DNA of 26,029 nt, from positions 1-26,029 of the forward strand of contig CAZWUW010000043.1 of assembly GCA_964636895.1 (NCBI GenBank), read 5' to 3'. Shown here one piece after another: positions 23,074 through 26,029 of this stretch. Each line of letters begins with the position of its first letter. The first letter of the stretch is position 1. Origin of the DNA: CAZWUW01 sp964636895. Lineage in GTDB: Bacteria > Bacillota > Thermincolia > Thermincolales > CAZWUW01. A program made the translations under genes and the position numbers. The notes under the pieces are model-generated. The model was given only the letters and a program-made list of their open reading frames with translations. It had not been told where the DNA came from and did no database searches.

Positions 23074-23113
23074 TAAGAAATTTATGCTGCTTAATGACTA
23101 GGAAATTGCAAGT

Positions 23114-23452
23114 TTAAATGGCACCTTCTCCACTCTCACCGGTTCTAATCCGGACCGCCTTTTCTACCGGATAGACAAAAATTTTGCCATCTCCGATTTC
23201 GCCTGTCCTGGCAGTATTAATAAGGATCCGGATAACCTCGTCAACCCATTTGTCTCTGATTACAATTTCTATTTTTATTTTAGGCAAAAGGTCAATGGTG
23301 TACTCAGTGCCACGATAAACCTCTTTTTTGCCCTTTTGCAGCCCACAACCGATAACTTCAGTTACAGTCATGCCATGAATGCCGAATTCACCCAAAGCGT
23401 CCTTTATTTCGTCTAATTTAGACGGTCGGATGATTGCTTCTAATTTTTTCAT
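23114..23452 (-). CDS. glnK: Nitrogen regulatory protein P-II (GlnK type)
   Basis: A 112-residue trimeric signalling protein that senses 2-oxoglutarate, ATP and ADP and gates the ammonium transporter. It starts MKKLEAIIRPSKLDEIKDAL. The T loop reads QKGKKEVYRGTEYTIDLLPK with Tyr51 in the place uridylylated in other bacteria. The B-loop TARTGEIGDGKIFV and C-terminal RIRTGESGEGAI are standard. The ATG at 23452 has AGGAGGTG six bases upstream and lies 12 bases after the amtB stop, the usual amtB-glnK pairing. Both are expressed from the amtB leader. Confidence 0.96.
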   Translation of the reverse strand: MKKLEAIIRPSKLDEIKDALGEFGIHGMTVTEVIGCGLQKGKKEVYRGTEYTIDLLPKIKIEIVIRDKWVDEVIRILINTARTGEIGDGKIFVYPVEKAVRIRTGESGEGAI

Positions 23453-23464
23453 TAAGCACACCTC

Positions 23465-24886
23465 CTAATTTATGGTTTTCGCTTCAACTGCCGGGGCATG
23501 GAAGGAGGTCTTTTCGCTTTTTATAACTGCACCGCCCATAGCGAAATCCCGGTAGGCATCCTCACCATGCTGGGAAATATCCAGGCCTGCTTCCTCTTCT
23601 TCAGCCGATACCCGCAGGTCAAACACCAGGCTGATTGCTTTTAGAATGATAAAGCTACCTATGGCCGCTACAGCGCAAGAAGCGCCTACAGCTATAAACT
23701 GCTTTACCAGCAGGGATGTGCCGCCGCCGTAGAATAAGCCGTCTGCTCCCAGGTCATTAACCGCTTTGCTGGCAAAAAGTCCGGTGGCAATAGCCCCCCA
23801 GGTTCCGCCAATACCATGCATACCAAATGCGTCAAGAGAGTCATCATAACCAAGTTTACCTTTTACAATACCAATCATAAAGTAGCAAATGACACCGGAA
23901 ACCAGACCAATCATAATGGCAGCCATGGGTGTTACGAAACCGGCGGCCGGGGTGATCGCAACCAAACCGGCTATGGCACCGCTCACAAAACCAAGTACGG
24001 TGGGTTTACCATGGTGCATCCATTCTGCAACCAGCCAGCCTAAAGCTCCGGCGGCGGCAGCGGTATTAGTGGTTACAAATGCGGTAACGGCTATTACACC
24101 GGCACCCAATGCACTCCCACTGTTAAAGCCGAACCAGCCGAACCAAAGTAACCCCGCGCCCAGCACAACCATGGGAATGTTGTGGGGCAGTGCCGGTTCA
24201 CTGGCCCGGGTTTTGCGCTTACCCAGCACCAGACAGGCCACCAGCGCAGATACCCCGGAAATAATGTGCACCACAGTACCACCGGCAAAGTCAAGGGCAC
24301 CTAAGGTACGGATCCAACCGCCCACAGCCCATACCCAATGAGCAACAGGGGCATAAATCAGGGTTGCCCAAAGCAGGAGAAACGTTACATAGGCAGGGAA
24401 CTTCATTCTTTCAGCAACCGCACCTGAGATCAGCGCCGGGGTAATAATGGCAAACATCATCTGAAAGGCCATAAACAACTGGGCGGGAATAGTCGGTGCA
24501 TAGTCCGTGTTTGGCTCCAACCCTACGCCATTAAGGCCAATCCAGTCCAAACCGCCAATCAGGCCACCTTTATCAGGACCAAAAGCCAAAGTGTACCCGA
24601 TAATAATCCACTGTAAAGATATCAGACCCATGGCAATAAGGCTTTGCATAGTAGTACCCAAAACGTTCTTTTTGCGTACCATGCCGCCATAGAACAGGGC
24701 CAAACCAGGCGTCATCAGTAGTACCATGGCTGCTGAGACTAGAATAAATGTGGTATCACCGGTATCAATTTTCGGAGCCTCCGCCGCCCAAGCCAGACCC
24801 GGCACGAATAACGTGAGCAGCAGGCCGAGCAATGCTATAATTGTATAATTTCTAAGTCCACCTTTTATCTTTCTCTCCATTTTCAT
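23465..24886 (-). CDS. amt: Ammonium transporter AmtB
   Basis: A 473-residue polytopic membrane protein that conducts ammonium into the cell. It has an N-terminal signal sequence with a likely cut after LAWA (residue 34), then about 11 membrane helices starting FILVSAAMVLLMTPGLALFY. The twin pore histidines are in GGTVVHIISGVSALVA and DAFGMHGIGGTWGA. The C-terminal cytoplasmic tail (GLDISQHGEDAYRD) is where GlnK docks. The ATG at 24886 has GGAGGTG six bases upstream; the longer frame from 24901 includes that ribosome site. The upstream region holds a strong promoter and two tandem ANTAR-type attenuators, making this the most heavily gated gene of the window. Confidence 0.96.
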   Translation of the reverse strand: MKMERKIKGGLRNYTIIALLGLLLTLFVPGLAWAAEAPKIDTGDTTFILVSAAMVLLMTPGLALFYGGMVRKKNVLGTTMQSLIAMGLISLQWIIIGYTLAFGPDKGGLIGGLDWIGLNGVGLEPNTDYAPTIPAQLFMAFQMMFAIITPALISGAVAERMKFPAYVTFLLLWATLIYAPVAHWVWAVGGWIRTLGALDFAGGTVVHIISGVSALVACLVLGKRKTRASEPALPHNIPMVVLGAGLLWFGWFGFNSGSALGAGVIAVTAFVTTNTAAAAGALGWLVAEWMHHGKPTVLGFVSGAIAGLVAITPAAGFVTPMAAIMIGLVSGVICYFMIGIVKGKLGYDDSLDAFGMHGIGGTWGAIATGLFASKAVNDLGADGLFYGGGTSLLVKQFIAVGASCAVAAIGSFIILKAISLVFDLRVSAEEEEAGLDISQHGEDAYRDFAMGGAVIKSEKTSFHAPAVEAKTIN

Positions 24887-24932
24887 AAGGGTCACCTCCA
24901 AATTTGTATTAATTATGTTTATTAAAACAAAA

Positions 24933-24976
24933 ACGCACCCTGTCGGAAACCGGCGCCAATTTCCGATAGGGAGCGT
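24933..24976 (-). terminator. Proximal attenuator terminator in the amtB leader
   Basis: A very stable hairpin: 16 pairs and one mismatch between ACGCTCCCTATCGGAAA and TTTCCGACAGGGTGCGT on the minus strand, followed by TTTTTGTTTT. Its 5' arm overlaps the 3' arm of the proximal P2 hairpin. Confidence 0.85.
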
Positions 24977-25012
24977 CTTCGCTCCATCCCTGTTAAGAAC
25001 ATACTTAGCAGG
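24970..25012 (-). promoter_or_regulatory. ANTAR-type double hexaloop antiterminator, proximal, amtB leader
   Basis: Minus strand: P1 is CCTGCTAAG-TATGTT-CTTAACAGG (one C-A mismatch, 25012-24989) and P2 is GGAGC-GAAGAC-GCTCC (24985-24970), three bases apart. Both loops have six bases with G fourth; neither has A first, so the match to the published consensus is partial. P2's stem is identical to the glnA1 P2 stem, and its 3' arm is shared with the terminator at 24933-24976. Confidence 0.7.
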
Positions 25013-25030
25013 ATTAATTATATTGTTATG

Positions 25031-25064
25031 GCTGTTCCGGTGCCGGGCACCGGAACAGCTTTTT
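25031..25064 (+). terminator. Strong plus-strand terminator inside the amtB leader
   Basis: GCTGTTCCGGTGCC and GGCACCGGAACAGC form a perfect stem around one to three bases, followed on the plus strand by TTTTT. On the minus strand it has no U tract. It lies between the two ANTAR-type attenuators, and no plus-strand gene ends here; it could stop an antisense RNA or act as a spacer hairpin in the leader. Confidence 0.7.
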
Positions 25065-25111
25065 ATGTCTTGTAAATAAAAATCATGCCGTGCAACAGTA
25101 AAAACAAAAAA

Positions 25112-25142
25112 ACGCTTTCGGAATATTAATTATCCTAAGCGT
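25112..25142 (-). terminator. Distal attenuator terminator in the amtB leader
   Basis: On the minus strand ACGCTT-A-GGA pairs with TCC-GA-AAGCGT and is followed by TTTTTTTGTTTTT. Its 5' arm overlaps the 3' arm of the distal P2 hairpin. Confidence 0.75.
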
Positions 25143-25171
25143 CGTCGCCTTTTTGATACAGCACTGTATCA
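25137..25171 (-). promoter_or_regulatory. ANTAR-type double hexaloop antiterminator, distal, amtB leader
   Basis: Minus strand: P1 is TGATAC-AGTGCT-GTATCA (25171-25154), with A first and G fourth. P2 is AGGC-GACGAC-GCTT (about 25150-25137), with G fourth; the last arm is also the start of the terminator. P1's stem equals that of the glnA1 and ANTAR-glnA2 leaders, which argues for one shared regulator. Confidence 0.75.
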
Positions 25172-25186
25172 TCTATTATTAGAATC

Positions 25187-25215
25187 ATTGTAACTGAGCA
25201 AACCATTGTTGTCAA
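25187..25215 (-). promoter_or_regulatory. Promoter of amtB-glnK
   Basis: Minus strand: TTGACA (25215-25210), 17 bases, TACAAT (25192-25187). It is a near-consensus sigma-A promoter lying about 16 bases before the distal P1 hairpin, giving a leader of about 300 bases. Confidence 0.8.
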
Positions 25216-25239
25216 GAGGGTAAATCGTCATTTTTTACC

Positions 25240-25334
25240 CGGGTCTTTGACAGTTGAATAAAGAAAAAATCCCGGGTGTTTGACAGTTGGATAGATAAAA
25301 AATCGGGTGTTTGACAGTTGGATAGATAAAAAAT
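25240..25334. repeat. Three tandem repeats of 31-33 bases
   Basis: Two exact 31-base copies (25273-25303 and 25304-25334) begin CGGGTGTTTGACAGTTGG and follow a diverged 33-base copy (25240-25272). Each contains TTTGACAG, including a TTGACA box. They lie between the amtB promoter and the second transposase and may belong to the left end of that element. Confidence 0.8.
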
Positions 25335-25387
25335 CTTCGAAAGCCTTGATAGCGGCTTATTTTTTTGTCAAATTTTTCTGATATGTA

Positions 25388-25416
25388 TTGAGTATTATTG
25401 AGTATTGTGATATAAT
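25388..25416 (+). promoter_or_regulatory. Promoter of the second transposase
   Basis: TTGAGT, 17 bases, TATAAT, 23 bases before the ATG at 25440. A short direct repeat of TTGAGTATT overlaps it. Confidence 0.65.
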
Positions 25417-25439
25417 ATAGGGGATTGGAGGAATTGATT

Positions 25440-26029
25440 ATGCGTTTAGGAATGTCTAAATCTCAAAACTCAACATCTCTTTATGTTATAAAATCTACTT
25501 ACGAAAACAAAAAGCATTCAACAAAAATTGTTGAAAAACTTGGCACTTATGATGAGCTTCTTAAGAGATTGAACGGCCAAGACCCCATCGAATGGGCAAA
25601 AAAATATATTGAGGAACTTAACATAAAAGAAAAAGAGGAAAAACGCGAAGTCCTCGTTAAGTATTCGCCCTCAAAGATAATCAACAAAGACGAACAGCGT
25701 TCCTTTAACGGTGGGTATCTCTTCCTTAAAAAGATTTATCACGAACTCGGACTTCATAAGATTTGTAAAGATATTTCTGAAAAGTATAGATTTGATTTTG
25801 ACCTCGATTCAATACTCTCAAGATTGATTTATGGCAGAGTGATCTTCCCTGCCTCAAAGCTTGCAACATATGACCTTTCTAAAAGGTTTATAGAGCAGCC
25901 GAATTTTGATTTGCATCAAATATACAGAGCTTTGGAGGTTCTCGCTAACGAGACAGATTTTATTCAGGCCTCTTTGTATAAAAACAGCTTGAAGGTTTCC
26001 AAAAGAAATACAGGTGTTCTTTTCTATGA
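25440..26029 (+). CDS. Second IS1634-type transposase, N-terminal part
   Basis: An open frame of 196 codons running off the window. It begins MRLGMSKSQNSTSLYVIKST, continues with STKIVEKLGTYDELLKR and RVIFPASKLATYDLSKRF, and ends VLFYD, which is the first catalytic Asp of the DDE set at the very edge. The layout matches the first transposase (compare SRTVTIKSLGYLDEL and RLLYPASKKKTFENKGLF) but the sequence is clearly different, so this is another IS of the same family. GGAGG lies eight bases before the ATG. The gene is AT-rich like the first. Its left boundary is not defined; the 31-base repeats at 25240-25334 may mark it. Confidence 0.9.
   Translation, partial: MRLGMSKSQNSTSLYVIKSTYENKKHSTKIVEKLGTYDELLKRLNGQDPIEWAKKYIEELNIKEKEEKREVLVKYSPSKIINKDEQRSFNGGYLFLKKIYHELGLHKICKDISEKYRFDFDLDSILSRLIYGRVIFPASKLATYDLSKRFIEQPNFDLHQIYRALEVLANETDFIQASLYKNSLKVSKRNTGVLFY

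Noticed and set aside
24989..25012. GlnR/TnrA box upstream of amtB
   Set aside because: The inverted repeat does not fit the TGTNA-N7-TNACA pattern, and no GlnR gene is present in the window.
25240..25334. Possible CRISPR array
   Set aside because: Only three units, joined directly without spacers, and no cas genes; they are simple tandem repeats.

Overview
The window looks like a draft chromosome piece of an anaerobic, Gram-positive, spore-forming Clostridia, most like the Desulfotomaculum/Pelotomaculum group. The evidence is strong AGGAGG-type ribosome sites, many 4Fe-4S proteins, a Spo0F-like regulator, a tiny YjcZ-like protein, an EndoA/EndoAI toxin pair and Firmicutes-type glutamine synthetases. 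The lineage is inferred from gene content. Nearly all genes lie on the minus strand, so transcription runs from high to low coordinates.

Layout from low to high coordinate. 1-2045: a tRNA t6A-modification/ribosomal acetylation operon (tsaE-tsaB-rimI-tsaD, the last cut by the window edge). 2199-2294: a 31-residue membrane protein on the plus strand. 2450-3469: a lipoprotein and a Spo0F-like receiver protein. 3634-9063: a tightly coupled set (DUF362 ferredoxin, Tex, NIF3-like, amidohydrolase) preceded by a class I amidotransferase-like hydrolase. 9904-11169: a small kinase-like gene and the EndoAI/EndoA operon, with its promoter and a probable operator. 11341-11787: a plus-strand BsuPI-domain protein. 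11732-16819: a five-gene split glutamate synthase operon. 16994-24886: the nitrogen-assimilation block, in order glnA1, an IS1634-family element, glnA2, an ANTAR antitermination regulator, glnK and amtB. 25440 to the end: the start of a second IS1634-type transposase.

The main find is a compact RNA-based nitrogen regulon. The ANTAR protein (22299-22877) is encoded just before glnA2. Upstream of glnA1, of the ANTAR-glnA2 operon, and twice in tandem upstream of amtB, I see two small hexaloop hairpins. In each case the second hairpin shares its 3' arm with an intrinsic terminator. All eight hexaloops have G at position 4, and four have A at position 1. This is the known architecture of ANTAR-dependent antitermination. 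The regulator's receiver domain has Glu in place of the phospho-acceptor Asp, and it appears to control its own operon.

The glnA1-glnA2 spacer was split by an IS1634-family element flanked by direct repeats of about 112 bp. IS1634 is known for very long target duplications, so these are probably its target-site duplication. The duplication copied both the glnA2 terminator and the glnA1 promoter. A run of 100 N inside the element's left end is bounded by the same 55 bp on both sides, so the gap is probably an assembly artefact.
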